A DNA stretch of 64,000 nucleotides from Streptomyces sp. NBC_00582. GTDB lineage: Bacteria > Actinomycetota > Actinomycetes > Streptomycetales > Streptomycetaceae. The first letter of the stretch is position 1; each line of letters begins with the position of its first letter. The DNA is taken from assembly GCF_036345155.1 (NCBI RefSeq), contig NZ_CP107772.1, forward strand, positions 6,138,001-6,202,000, read 5' to 3'. The translations under genes and the position numbers were made by a program. Shown here piece after piece: positions 1 to 10,422 of the stretch. Below the pieces are notes generated by a model, which saw nothing but the letters and a program-made list of their open reading frames with translations, did not search any database and was not told the DNA's origin.

Positions 1-341
1 TTCCTGGACCCGCACATCCCCTACGTGGTGGGCGCCCACGCCGAGCTGGTCGTGGACCGGCTGCTGGCCGGCACCGGGCTGCGCCGCAGCGACATCGCCC
101 ACTGGCTGGTGCACTCCGGCGGCAAGAAGGTCATCGACGCCGTCGTGGTCAACCTCGGGCTGACCCGGCACGACGTCCGGCACACCGTCGGGGTGCTCCG
201 TGACTACGGCAACGTGTCGAGCGGCTCGTTCCTGTTCTCGTACGAACGACTCCTGGACGAGGGAGTCGCCCGGCCCGGTGAGTACGGCGTGCTGATGACC
301 ATGGGGCCCGGCTCCACGATCGAAACGGCACTGGTCCAGTG

Positions 342-345
<4 letters not shown>
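1..345 (+). CDS. dpgA: DpgA, type III polyketide synthase (3' end only)
   Basis: C-terminal 114 residues of a chalcone-synthase-fold type III PKS; the start and the catalytic Cys lie left of the window. Visible are the family His/Asn region (HWLVHSGGKKVIDA, then GNVSSGS) and the closing GPGSTIE motif, all as in DpgA. DpgA condenses four malonyl-CoA to the C8 chain that becomes 3,5-dihydroxyphenylacetyl-CoA with help from DpgB. Identification rests on these motifs plus the dpgB and dpgC genes that follow with stop-start overlaps. Family assignment is firm; product identity follows from the gene set. Confidence 0.92.
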
Positions 346-2309
<1,964 letters not shown>

Positions 2310-2311
<2 letters not shown>

Positions 2312-2366
2312 GGGGTGTTTCGAAAGTCCTGTGCGGGTGCTGTGCGGGACTTTCAAAACACCCCCT
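2310..2366 (+). terminator. Long hairpin after dpgC
   Basis: A 20-nt arm beginning AGGGGGTGTTTC at the dpgC stop pairs with an arm at 2347-2366 ending ACACCCCCT, with one mismatch and a 17-nt loop. It most likely ends the dpg transcript before cysD. Such extended palindromes also occur as dispersed repeats in Streptomyces, so a repeat origin cannot be excluded. Confidence 0.7.
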
Positions 2367-2486
2367 GGGCCCGGCCCGGCGAGGGTGCCGACGGATCCGT
2401 GTGAGCAGGGCCGAGGAGAGGCCGCGTGAAGAAGCGGCGAGCCCAGTCGTGACCAAGCCCAGACCAGTGGAGAGAGAGGGCATCGC

Positions 2487-3422
2487 ATGGTGTTGTCGAC
2501 CGCCGTGGCCGAGGAGGTGGGGCGGGTCCGTGCCCTGACGCATCTCGACGCCCTGGAGTCCGAGGCGGTGCACATCGTCCGTGAGGTGGCGGGGGAGTTC
2601 GAGCGGCCGGTGCTGCTGTTCTCCGGCGGCAAGGACTCGATCGTCATGCTGCATCTGGCGTTGAAGGCGTTCACCCCGGCGCCGCTGCCGTTCGGGCTGC
2701 TGCACGTGGACACCGGGCACAACTTCCCCGAGGTCATCGAATGCCGGGACCGGGTCGTCGCCGAGCACGGGCTGCGGCTGCACGTCGCGTCCGTGCAGGA
2801 CCACATCGACCGCGGGGAGCTGCGCGAGCGTCCCGACGGCACCCGCAACCCGCTGCAGACCGTGCCGCTCACCCACACCATCCGCGCGCAGCGGTTCGAC
2901 GCCGTGTTCGGCGGCGGGCGGCGGGACGAGGAGAAGGCCCGGGCCAAGGAGCGGGTGTTCAGCCTGCGGGACGAGTTCTCGCAGTGGGACCCGCGCCGGC
3001 AGCGGCCCGAGCTGTGGAACCTGTACAACGGCCGCCACGCACCCGGCGAGCACGTCCGGGTCTTCCCGCTCTCCGACTGGACCGAACTGGACGTGTGGCA
3101 GTACATCGCCCGCGAGGGCATCGACCTGCCGGAGATCTACTTCGCGCACCGCCGCGAGGTGTTCCGGCGGGACGGGATGTGGCTGACGGCCGGCGAGTGG
3201 GGCGGCCCGAGGGACACCGAGACCGTCGAGAAACGGCAGGTCAGGTACCGCACCGTGGGGGACATGTCCTGCACCGGAGCGGTCGACTCCGACGCCGACA
3301 CCATCGAGAAGGTGATCTCCGAGATCGCCGCCTCCCGGCTCACCGAGCGGGGGGCGACACGGGCCGACGACAAGCTGTCCGAGGCCGCGATGGAGGACCG
3401 TAAACGCGAAGGGTACTTCTGA
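2487..3422 (+). CDS. cysD: Sulfate adenylyltransferase subunit 2
   Basis: PP-loop ATP pyrophosphatase of 311 residues, the catalytic small subunit of ATP sulfurylase. It makes adenosine 5'-phosphosulfate from ATP and sulfate in the cytoplasm, driven by the CysN GTPase. The PP-loop SGGKDS is near residue 46; the LLHVDTGHNFPE and GGRRDEEKARAKER segments and the C-terminal DRKREGYF are typical. The ATG is preceded by GGAGAGAGAGGG. Two nucleotides separate it from cysN. Within a biosynthetic cluster that also encodes a sulfotransferase, its likely role is to raise the supply of activated sulfate, not general cysteine synthesis. Confidence 0.95.
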   Translation: MVLSTAVAEEVGRVRALTHLDALESEAVHIVREVAGEFERPVLLFSGGKDSIVMLHLALKAFTPAPLPFGLLHVDTGHNFPEVIECRDRVVAEHGLRLHVASVQDHIDRGELRERPDGTRNPLQTVPLTHTIRAQRFDAVFGGGRRDEEKARAKERVFSLRDEFSQWDPRRQRPELWNLYNGRHAPGEHVRVFPLSDWTELDVWQYIAREGIDLPEIYFAHRREVFRRDGMWLTAGEWGGPRDTETVEKRQVRYRTVGDMSCTGAVDSDADTIEKVISEIAASRLTERGATRADDKLSEAAMEDRKREGYF

Positions 3423-3424
3423 CG

Positions 3425-4774
3425 ATGACCAGCACCACGGAACACCCGGCGGCGACCACGCTGCTGCGCTTCGCCACCGCGGGCTCCGTCGACGACGGCA
3501 AGTCGACGCTGGTGGGCCGGCTGCTCCACGACGCGAAGTCGGTGCCGGCCGACCAGCTCGAGGCCGTCGAGCACGCCTCCCGGAGCAGGGGCCAGGACGC
3601 CCCCGACCTGGCGCTGCTCACGGACGGGCTGCGGGCCGAGCGGGAGCAGGGCATCACGATCGACGTCGCCCACCGCTACTTCGCCACGTCCCGGCGGCGG
3701 TTCATCCTCGCGGACACCCCCGGGCATGTGCAGTACACCCGCAACATGGTCACCGGCGCCTCGACCGCCGAGCTGACGGTCGTCCTCGTCGACGCCCGCA
3801 ACGGCGTCGTCGAGCAGACCCGCCGCCACGCCGCGGTCGCCGCGCTGCTGCGGGTGCCGCACGTCGTGCTGGCGGTGAACAAGATGGACCTCGTGGGCTA
3901 CGCGGAGGAGACCTTCGCCGCGATCGCCGACGAGTTCACCGCGTACGCCACGAAGCTGGGCCTGCCCGAGGTCACCGCGATCCCCGTCTCGGCGCTGCGG
4001 GGCGACAACGTCGTGGAGCCCGGCCCGCACATGGACTGGTACGGCGGCCCCACGGTGCTGGAGCATCTGGAGACCGTCCCGGTCGGCCCCGAGCCGGCCG
4101 GCCGCCCGGCGCGCTTCCCGGTGCAGTACGTCATCCGCCCGCAGACCTCCGAGCACCCCGACTACCGCGGTTACGCCGGCCAGATCGCCGCCGGCACGTT
4201 CCACGTCGGCCAGGACGTCACCGTCCTGCCGTCGGGCCGGACGACCACCGTCACCGGCATCGACCTGCTCGGCGTCGGTGTCGGCGCCGCCCGCGCCCCG
4301 CAGTCGGTGACGCTGCGTCTGGCCGACCAACTGGACGTGTCCCGCGGCGATCTGATCGCCCCGACCGGCTGTGCGCCGGCCGTCACCAGGGACATCGAGG
4401 CCACCGTCTGCCATGTCGCCGACCGCCCGCTGACGGCCGGTCACCGGGTGCTGATCAAGCACGGCACCCGCACGGTCAAGGCGATCGTCGAGGACATCGC
4501 GTCCCGGCTCTCGCTGGACGACCTGACCCGGTGCCCGGTGCCCGGTCCGCTCGTCGCCAACGACATCGGGCAGGTGGTGATCCGCACCGCCGAGCCGCTG
4601 CCCGTCGACGGCTACGCCGACTCCCGCCGTACCGGCTCGTTCCTGCTCATCGACCCGGCCGACGGGACCACGCTCACCGCGGGGATGGCCGGGCACGCCT
4701 TCACCGGCGCCGCCTTCGCCGGGCAGGCCGGTGACGGGGCGCCGGCGGAGGACGACGCGGGCTGGGACTTCTGA
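3425..4774 (+). CDS. cysN: Sulfate adenylyltransferase subunit 1 (GTPase)
   Basis: GTPase subunit of ATP sulfurylase, 449 residues, EF-Tu-like. The G1 loop GSVDDGKST is near residue 21, the DTPGHVQYTRNM G3 region near 98, and the NKMD G4 motif near 152, followed by beta-barrel domains. The length matches a stand-alone CysN; the C-terminal APS kinase (CysC) domain of CysNC fusions is absent and no cysC is in the window. PAPS for the downstream sulfotransferase therefore needs an APS kinase encoded elsewhere. Co-transcribed with cysD. Confidence 0.95.
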   Translation: MTSTTEHPAATTLLRFATAGSVDDGKSTLVGRLLHDAKSVPADQLEAVEHASRSRGQDAPDLALLTDGLRAEREQGITIDVAHRYFATSRRRFILADTPGHVQYTRNMVTGASTAELTVVLVDARNGVVEQTRRHAAVAALLRVPHVVLAVNKMDLVGYAEETFAAIADEFTAYATKLGLPEVTAIPVSALRGDNVVEPGPHMDWYGGPTVLEHLETVPVGPEPAGRPARFPVQYVIRPQTSEHPDYRGYAGQIAAGTFHVGQDVTVLPSGRTTTVTGIDLLGVGVGAARAPQSVTLRLADQLDVSRGDLIAPTGCAPAVTRDIEATVCHVADRPLTAGHRVLIKHGTRTVKAIVEDIASRLSLDDLTRCPVPGPLVANDIGQVVIRTAEPLPVDGYADSRRTGSFLLIDPADGTTLTAGMAGHAFTGAAFAGQAGDGAPAEDDAGWDF

Positions 4775-4817
4775 CGGCGGCTCCCGCCGCTCAACCCCTC
4801 GGCTTCGCCGGGGGGTT
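4775..4817. terminator. Convergent terminator region between cysN and the amidinohydrolase gene
   Basis: Two small hairpins stand between converging genes: CGGCGG-CTC-CCGCCG at 4775-4789, and AACCCC...GGGGTT at 4793-4817, which overlaps the 3' end of the minus-strand gene. They probably act from both sides. Confidence 0.5.
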
Positions 4818-5600
4818 GTCCAGTGTGAGGGCGGTGCAGCGGATGCCGCCGCCGCCCTTCGCCAGTTCGGTGGTGCCGAGTTCGACCACCGCGAGACCGC
4901 GGTCGCGCAGTGCGGCGGCCAGACGCGGCACGCCCCGGGCCATGGTCACCGTGGTTCCGTCGCTGACGAGGTTCAGCGCGAACCGCGCCGCCTCCTCGGG
5001 GGACACCTCGATCAGCTCGATCCCGAGCCCGCGCAGGGTCCGCACGCTCGGCGCGTCGAGGGCCTCGGGGCAGTACGCGAGCGTGTCCGCGTCGACGACC
5101 CCGACGGCCAGGTCGAGGTCGTACCAGCGCGGCGACACCGTGCGCAGCGGCACCACCTCGCAGTCCAGTTCCCGGGCGAGCACCGGGAGCATCCGTTCGT
5201 CGGTGCGCTGGCCCCACCCCGTCAGCAGCAGATCGCCGCAGGACAGCGCGTCGCCCTGGCCGCTGAACGCGTGGGGCGCCTCGACGACCTCGAACCCCCG
5301 GCCGGTCAGCCACTCCTCGACGTAGGGGATCTCGGCCTTCCGCTGGGGCGGCGGGCAGCCCAGGACGGCGCGCCCGCCGCGGACCACGGCGGTGTTGGCG
5401 GTGAAGACCATGTCCGGGCACTGGGGAGCGGACGGCAGGGTCTCGACGGTGCGGCCGGCGGCGAGATGCGCGGTCACGATGGCCCGGTGCTCGGCGAGCG
5501 TCGCCTCGGTGTCGGGCTGGACCGCGGTGTCCATATAGGGGTTGATCTCGTAGTCGACCCGGAAGTGGCGCGCGTCGGAGACGAGGAGTTCGCTGTTCAC
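4791..5600 (-). CDS. Amidinohydrolase-family protein (DDAH-like), atypical active site
   Basis: 269-residue guanidino-modifying superfamily protein, closest in outline to dimethylargininase. It carries the CPDMVFTANTAVV substrate-loop motif (residues 61-73) and GGGGIRC with the nucleophilic Cys255. Two positions differ from the usual pattern. The catalytic His of the YHLD motif is Asp161 (WYDLD), and the FEG(x)GD acid position is Ser113 (FSGQGDAL). It is the last gene of the operon that makes and activates piperazate. A role in converting arginine or a guanidino intermediate, perhaps supplying ornithine, is an inference only. Amidino transfer seems less likely from its length. Confidence 0.7.
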   Translation of the reverse strand: MNSELLVSDARHFRVDYEINPYMDTAVQPDTEATLAEHRAIVTAHLAAGRTVETLPSAPQCPDMVFTANTAVVRGGRAVLGCPPPQRKAEIPYVEEWLTGRGFEVVEAPHAFSGQGDALSCGDLLLTGWGQRTDERMLPVLARELDCEVVPLRTVSPRWYDLDLAVGVVDADTLAYCPEALDAPSVRTLRGLGIELIEVSPEEAARFALNLVSDGTTVTMARGVPRLAAALRDRGLAVVELGTTELAKGGGGIRCTALTLDNPPAKPRG

Positions 5601-5628
5601 AGTGGTTTCCCTGGGCTCGTCGGACCGG

Positions 5629-6900
5629 TCACGGCAGCGGGACGGACGGCGTGCCCGGGCGGGCGGCCCCGTCGAGTCCGTGGTGGATCACGACCGTTCG
5701 CCTCGGGGCCCGTTTTTCGGCGGGGACCACCGTCACCGGCAGCGAGCGCAGGCCGTTGACCACCCATGTGGACTGCCAGCCGGGCGGACCCGCGAGCGCC
5801 AGGGAGGCGTCGGCGCGGGTGAGTTCCTCCAGCAGCGTCCGCAGCAGCACCCGGACCAGGGCTGCACCGAGGCAGAAGTGCATGCCGGCGCCGAGGGTCA
5901 GATGCGGGTTGGGACGGCGGTCCAGGAGCAGTGCGTCGGGGCGGGCGAAGACGGCGCCGTCGCGGTTGGCGGCGGCGATCCACACCGCGACCGCGTCACC
6001 GGCCCGGATCGTGGTGCCCGCGAGGTCGGTGTCGCACACCGCGGTACGCATCAGATGCGTGGCCGGAGCGGTCCAGCGCAGCAGCTCCTCCACGGCGGTG
6101 TCGGCACCGACCCGTCCCGCGCGCAGCGCCTCCCAGGCCGCCGGGTGCTCCAGCAGGGCCAGCAGGCTGCCGCTCGCGGCGTGCCCGGCCGTCTGGCTCG
6201 CGGCCACCACGATGTTGTCGCACGTGAGCACGATCTCCTCGTCCGACAGCGGCAGACCGCCGGCGCGGGCCGCCAGCAGCGTGCCGATCAGGTCCGGGCC
6301 GGCCTGTCCCCGCCGGGCGCCGAGCGCCTTCAGGTAGTACGTCATCACCTCGTGGTGGCCGGCGGCCGCGTCGTCCGCGTCCTCCACGGAGCGGCCCGTG
6401 GCGTGCAGGACCATCGGCACATCCTCGGGAGGGATGCCCAGCATCTCGGCCTGGACCAGGAGGGGGAACCTCGCGGCGACCTCGGTGACGAAGTCGCCGC
6501 CGCCCCGCTCCCGCAGCTCCGCCAGCAGGGAGCCCGCCACCTCGCGGGCCAGCGCGCCCAGCTGCCGCACGGCCTTCGGCGTGAACAGCCGGGCGACGGC
6601 CCTGCGCAGATCGGTGTGCCGGGGCGGATCGGTGAGGACCGGCATCTTGCCGGCGCCGGGGTAGGGAGCGGAGTTGTCGTCCGCGCGCAGCGTGGTGCCG
6701 CGGGTGGAGGTGAAGACCTTCCAGTCGGTCAGCACCTGTCGGCCGGCCTCGTGCCCCACCACGGCCCAGAACCGCGAGCCGGTCCTCGCCACCCGGTGGT
6801 GCACGGGACCGGCCTCCCGCATGGTCCGCCACACCTCGTACGGGTATCCGTACGCGTACAGCGACGAATCCAACAGGTCGACCGTGGACGGCACAGACAA
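5629..6900 (-). CDS. Cytochrome P450, NRPS-tailoring type
   Basis: About 423-residue soluble bacterial P450. The heme-ligand loop LTLGAGMHFCLGAAL and the ETLR-region LRWTAPATHLMR are clear. The I-helix reads VVAASQTAGHA, so the usual acid of the acid-alcohol pair (AGxET/AGxDT) is Gln while the Thr is kept. It starts at TTG 6900 with AGGGGG 5-10 nt upstream, or at GTG 6894. It lies directly after a free PCP gene and in the piperazate operon, so an amino acid bound to that PCP, for example piperazate, is a plausible substrate. The reaction cannot be read from sequence. Confidence 0.88.
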   Translation of the reverse strand: MSVPSTVDLLDSSLYAYGYPYEVWRTMREAGPVHHRVARTGSRFWAVVGHEAGRQVLTDWKVFTSTRGTTLRADDNSAPYPGAGKMPVLTDPPRHTDLRRAVARLFTPKAVRQLGALAREVAGSLLAELRERGGGDFVTEVAARFPLLVQAEMLGIPPEDVPMVLHATGRSVEDADDAAAGHHEVMTYYLKALGARRGQAGPDLIGTLLAARAGGLPLSDEEIVLTCDNIVVAASQTAGHAASGSLLALLEHPAAWEALRAGRVGADTAVEELLRWTAPATHLMRTAVCDTDLAGTTIRAGDAVAVWIAAANRDGAVFARPDALLLDRRPNPHLTLGAGMHFCLGAALVRVLLRTLLEELTRADASLALAGPPGWQSTWVVNGLRSLPVTVVPAEKRAPRRTVVIHHGLDGAARPGTPSVPLP

Positions 6901-6958
6901 GGATGCCCCCTGCTCCTCGATGCCCGGATGTTCCGGATACGCAGATGTCTCGGGTGAT

Positions 6959-7174
6959 TCAGATGGCCGCGACGAAGTCCGCGAACCGGGAGTTGTCGAA
7001 CAGCACCTTCACCGGCGTCGGGGTCCCGTGCCGGTCGTCGAGCATCGCGACGATGCGCAGCGCGGCGAACGACGTGCCGCCCGCGTCGAAGAAGTCGGTG
7101 TCGTCGGCCACGTCGGCCCCGAGCACCTCCCGCCAGATCGTCCGGACCGCGCTTTGCAGTTCCTCGCCCGTCAT
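6959..7174 (-). CDS. Free-standing peptidyl carrier protein
   Basis: 71-residue carrier protein with the phosphopantetheine-site motif DFFDAGGTSFAAL. The ATG overlaps the stop of the preceding thioesterase-like gene (ATGA). Thr follows the double Gly, a tolerated variant of GGxS. It is one of two discrete PCPs in this operon and, sitting next to the P450, is a likely platform for oxidation of a tethered amino acid. No adenylation domain is fused to it, so loading must be in trans, perhaps by the neighbouring KtzT-A protein. Confidence 0.88.
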   Translation of the reverse strand: MTGEELQSAVRTIWREVLGADVADDTDFFDAGGTSFAALRIVAMLDDRHGTPTPVKVLFDNSRFADFVAAI

Positions 7175-7929
7175 GTCCGGTGCCTCCTCGTAGTCGCGGA
7201 CAGGAACGACACGACGCCGGTCCTGGTCGATGCGTGGGCCGTGAGCCCGGCGCGGTCGCTGTCGACGCGCAGGGTGGTCAGCTCCCCGTCGGGGAGCCAG
7301 TCGCGGTGGTCGGGGTGGTCGCGGGAGAGAACCTGGAGCATCGGCCCGACGGGTTCCCTGGGCAGCGCGCCCCGCGCCGCCAGCAGATAGGCGAGATACG
7401 ACACGTGCTGCCGGGCGAAGTGCGCGACCGGTCCGGCGATCGTGTCGTCGCCGAGCCCCTGCGCCCGCAGGGCCGTCCGCGCGCGCCGCGTGAGGTCCTC
7501 GCGTACGGCCGCCAGGAACGGCTCGGGTGCGGCGGGCAGCTCCCCGACCGGTACCGGCGGCTCGTCGGCCCCCGGCACCTGGGCGACGGCGTCGGCGTAG
7601 GCGCGGGCGACGTCGTCGTCGGTGGTCGGCATCGGATCGAGGAGGACCAGGGGGCGCGGCCGCCCGGACCGGCGGGCGAGACGGACCGCGATCGCCGACG
7701 CGGCGCAGTACGCCAGGAGGGGACCGGGGCCGTCGTCGAGAAGGGCCGCGTACGCGGGGCCGGTGCCCGCGGCCGGCAGCGGGTCGGTCAGCAGCGGGAC
7801 CATGCCGTCGAGCCCCAGCGCGGTGACCGGGGCCTCCGGCCGGCGCCCCGGATAGTCCAGGACCAGCACCGTCTCCCGTGGCTCCCGCGCGTCCGGTCCG
7901 GCCACGGCGTGCTCGACGTGAGCCGTCAC
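7171..7929 (-). CDS. Thioesterase-like alpha/beta-hydrolase with Cys at the nucleophile position
   Basis: 252 residues from a GTG that overlaps the stop of the upstream PCP gene. The sequence aligns loosely with NRPS thioesterases. The segment LLAYCAASAIAVRLA lines up without gaps on the LFGHSMGALLAFEVA nucleophile elbow of the canonical thioesterase at 12955-13710, placing Cys75 where Ser is expected and replacing the flanking glycines by alanine. A downstream PLVLLDPM strand is also typical. It lies between two free PCP genes, so it probably acts on, or edits, PCP-bound residues. Catalytic competence is uncertain because the elbow is so altered. Confidence 0.6.
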   Translation of the reverse strand: MTAHVEHAVAGPDAREPRETVLVLDYPGRRPEAPVTALGLDGMVPLLTDPLPAAGTGPAYAALLDDGPGPLLAYCAASAIAVRLARRSGRPRPLVLLDPMPTTDDDVARAYADAVAQVPGADEPPVPVGELPAAPEPFLAAVREDLTRRARTALRAQGLGDDTIAGPVAHFARQHVSYLAYLLAARGALPREPVGPMLQVLSRDHPDHRDWLPDGELTTLRVDSDRAGLTAHASTRTGVVSFLSATTRRHRT

Positions 7930-8219
7930 CGCTCGTCCACGAGCCGCGCCACCCGGTCCGCGAAGTCCGCCAGCACCGGGTGGTCGATGAGGAGTTGGAC
8001 GGTGATGTCCAGCCCCCACTCGCGGCGCACCGTCGCGGTGGCCAGCGCGGCCTGGAAGGAGTCGCCGCCGCCGGAGAAGAAGTGGTGGTCGGCCGCGGTG
8101 ACCCGGGTGCCGAGCGCGGCCGACCAGAGCTCGGCGATGCGCGGCCCGTACGGCCCGGTGGCCCCGGCCGGGGCGGGCCCGCCCGTGGTGGTGGCGCCGG
8201 CGAGCGGTTCGGCCGTCAT
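7926..8219 (-). CDS. Free-standing peptidyl carrier protein, probable partner of the KtzT-A protein
   Basis: 97-residue carrier protein with an Ala/Gly/Pro-rich leader of about 25 residues, then the carrier fold with the site HFFSGGGDSFQAAL. The ATG overlaps the stop of the upstream adenylation gene by the ATGA pattern, so the two are translationally coupled. The obvious reading is that it receives the amino acid activated by the preceding adenylation domain, which lacks its own PCP. It would then deliver that residue to a PCP-lacking or trans-loaded site of the main assembly line. Confidence 0.9.
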   Translation of the reverse strand: MTAEPLAGATTTGGPAPAGATGPYGPRIAELWSAALGTRVTAADHHFFSGGGDSFQAALATATVRREWGLDITVQLLIDHPVLADFADRVARLVDER

Positions 8220-10408
8220 CGGTCGGCTCCGGTCGCCAGGGACTCGGCGACCGAGTCACGGTCGATCTTGCCGCTCGGGGTCCGCGGCAGCCCGGGCAGC
8301 ACGGTCACCGACGCGGGCACCGACGCCTCCGGCAGCAGCTCGGCCAGCGCCGCGCGCAGGTCGCCGGGTTCGGTGACGTCCGGGTGCAGGGTGACGGCGG
8401 CGCGCAGCTGACGCGAGCCGGGGACCGGCTCCAGGGCCACACAGACCGCGGTGGCGACACCGGGCTGCTGCATCAGACAGGCCTCGATCTCCAGCAGGTT
8501 GACCCGGATGCCGCGGATCTTGACGTCGTGGTCCAGCCGGCTGAGGAAGTACACGAGGCCGTCCTCGACGCGCACCAGGTCACCGGTGCGGAAGGCCTCG
8601 GTGTGTCCCCGCGGGGTCGGCTCGACGGTGACGAACCGTTCGGCGTTCAGCTCCGGCCGTCCGAGGTAGCCGAGGGACATCGGGGCGCCCGCGACGAGCA
8701 GTTCGCCGGTGGTGGGGTCCTCCGGGTCGGCGGGGTCCACCAGCAGCTCACAGCCCGGCAGCGGCCGGCCGATGGGCGGCAGCAACGGCCACACGGCGGG
8801 GTCGGCGGGCAGGACGTACGAGCTGACCATCGCGGACTCGCTCTGTCCGTAGTGGTTGCCGAGCCGGGCCCCGGGCAGCGCCTCGAACAGCGCCCGGATC
8901 GGCGGCGTGCACAGCAGTTGCTCGCCCGCCGTGTTCACCTCGCGCAGGGCCAGACCGAGCTCGCCGTCCCGGGCCGACGCCGCCACCGCCAGCATGTGGA
9001 GGGCGACGTAGGGCAGGAACAGGCGCTCGACGCGATGGTCGGCCAGCCAGGTCAGGAAGGTGAAGGGATCGCGCCGCAGCGTCTCGGGGACGACGACGAG
9101 GGTGCCGCCGCCGCACAGCGTGCCGAGGATCTCCTGGAAGCACACGTCGAAGTTCAGGGGCGCGAACTGCGCGGTCCGCAGGTCGGGCCGGACGGAGTCG
9201 GTGCGCTGCCAGGTCACCATGTTGTCCAGGCAGCTGTGCTGGATCGTCACGCCCTTGGGCACACCGGTCGATCCGGAGGTGTAGATGACGTACACCGGCA
9301 GGTCCGGCCGGCAGGCGACCGGCCGGAAGTCGTCGGCGCCGGCTCCGCGGGGGTCCTCGATGGCGAGGGTCATGACCTCGTCGGCGATCGCCGGCCGGGG
9401 GCCGTCGTGCAGCAGGAGGCTCGCGCCGCTGTCGCGCAGCATGAACGTGAGCCGGTTCACCGGGTACGACGCGTCCAGCGGCACATAGGTCGCGCCGACC
9501 GCGATCGTGGCGAGCAGCGCCGCGACGGTGCGCGCGCCGCGCCCGCCGGTCACCGCGACCCGGCTGCCGGGGGCGCTGCCGTGCCGGGTGAGGGTCCCAG
9601 CGAGTTCGGCGACCCAGGACCACAGCTCCGCGTACGTCAGCCGGGTCTCCCCGTCGACGAGGGCGAGCGCGTCGGGCCGCTCGGCCACGGTGCGGACCAG
9701 CCCGTCCAGCAGGCACTCCGGTTGTGCGGACCCGCCCCACAGGGTGGGGCGCCGCGTCGACTCGGGCTGCTGCGTCCGTCCCGTCCGGCACATGTGGACC
9801 CCCAGTGCCCGACGGGTCGGATCACCGTCGTCGAGCATGCTCTTGGCGACCCGGGCGCGGATCGCGGGCTTCTTCTCCTGGCTGAGCTTGAACATCGCCT
9901 GCCCGGACGTGACGTCGAAGCGGAAGGCGCCGACGCCGCCGATGATGCTGCGGAAGTAGTCGACCGACCCGCCGGACTCCCAGCCCCGGCCGAACCGCTG
10001 CTCGAACAGCTCGGCCGTGCGCCGGACCACCGCCAGGGTCTCCTCGCCCTCGGGCAGCGGCACCACCTCACCGGTCAGTTCGGCGGTGACGAAGTTCCAG
10101 GTGGGAGCCGCCACCTGGGTGTCGTACAGGGCGGGGGTGACATAGCCGCTCGGGCCGCTGAAGACGAGGCTCGCGGGCGTGCCGCCGGTCAGCGCCCGCC
10201 AGTGCGGGTTGGCCCGGTTGAGGTGGCCGAGGAGCGAGAAGCCGGCGAACGTCCCCGGATCCTCGGCGCCCGGCGGATGACTGATCGGCAGCAGGGTCGT
10301 GTACGGCGTGGTGGGCCCGTTGCTCACCAGCATGGCCATCGGATGTTGCCGGATGATCTGGTGCAGCTCGGCGGGATCCGTGACCCGGTAGATCGGGGGA
10401 ACGAACAT
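8216..10408 (-). CDS. Fusion of PaiB/KtzT-like piperazate synthase and NRPS adenylation domain
   Basis: 730-residue two-domain protein. Residues 1 to about 215 form a PaiB-type split-barrel domain matching the heme-dependent piperazate synthase KtzT in its landmarks: start MFVPPIYR, GHLNRANPHW (62-71, where the family His ligand is expected), APTWNF, and GAFRF...MFKLSQEKKPAIR. Residues from about 245 form a complete adenylation domain (YVIYTSGSTGVPKG, NHYGQSES, RTGD, PSGKIDRD). The specificity positions read roughly D-V-Q-F-N-A-H-M-V, close to proline-type codes (DVQxxAHxV), which suits a cyclic imino acid. The ATG has CGGAGAGA upstream. An ornithine N-hydroxylase gene lies 14 nt upstream. 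KtzT closes N5-hydroxyornithine to L-piperazate, so this protein probably both makes and activates piperazate. I know of no characterised fusion of this kind. Confidence 0.85.
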   Translation of the reverse strand: MFVPPIYRVTDPAELHQIIRQHPMAMLVSNGPTTPYTTLLPISHPPGAEDPGTFAGFSLLGHLNRANPHWRALTGGTPASLVFSGPSGYVTPALYDTQVAAPTWNFVTAELTGEVVPLPEGEETLAVVRRTAELFEQRFGRGWESGGSVDYFRSIIGGVGAFRFDVTSGQAMFKLSQEKKPAIRARVAKSMLDDGDPTRRALGVHMCRTGRTQQPESTRRPTLWGGSAQPECLLDGLVRTVAERPDALALVDGETRLTYAELWSWVAELAGTLTRHGSAPGSRVAVTGGRGARTVAALLATIAVGATYVPLDASYPVNRLTFMLRDSGASLLLHDGPRPAIADEVMTLAIEDPRGAGADDFRPVACRPDLPVYVIYTSGSTGVPKGVTIQHSCLDNMVTWQRTDSVRPDLRTAQFAPLNFDVCFQEILGTLCGGGTLVVVPETLRRDPFTFLTWLADHRVERLFLPYVALHMLAVAASARDGELGLALREVNTAGEQLLCTPPIRALFEALPGARLGNHYGQSESAMVSSYVLPADPAVWPLLPPIGRPLPGCELLVDPADPEDPTTGELLVAGAPMSLGYLGRPELNAERFVTVEPTPRGHTEAFRTGDLVRVEDGLVYFLSRLDHDVKIRGIRVNLLEIEACLMQQPGVATAVCVALEPVPGSRQLRAAVTLHPDVTEPGDLRAALAELLPEASVPASVTVLPGLPRTPSGKIDRDSVAESLATGADR

Positions 10409-10422
10409 GGTGTCTCTCCGGA

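Noticed and set aside
2401..2454. Eight-residue ORF (GTG at 2425) with GAGGAG upstream, before cysD
   Set aside because: It encodes no Cys or other regulatory residues and has no attenuator hairpin after it; likely chance.
8216..10408. PaiB-type transcriptional regulator
   Set aside because: The N-terminal domain is of the fold annotated as PaiB, but its detailed motifs, its fusion to an A domain and the N-hydroxylase upstream fit piperazate synthase.
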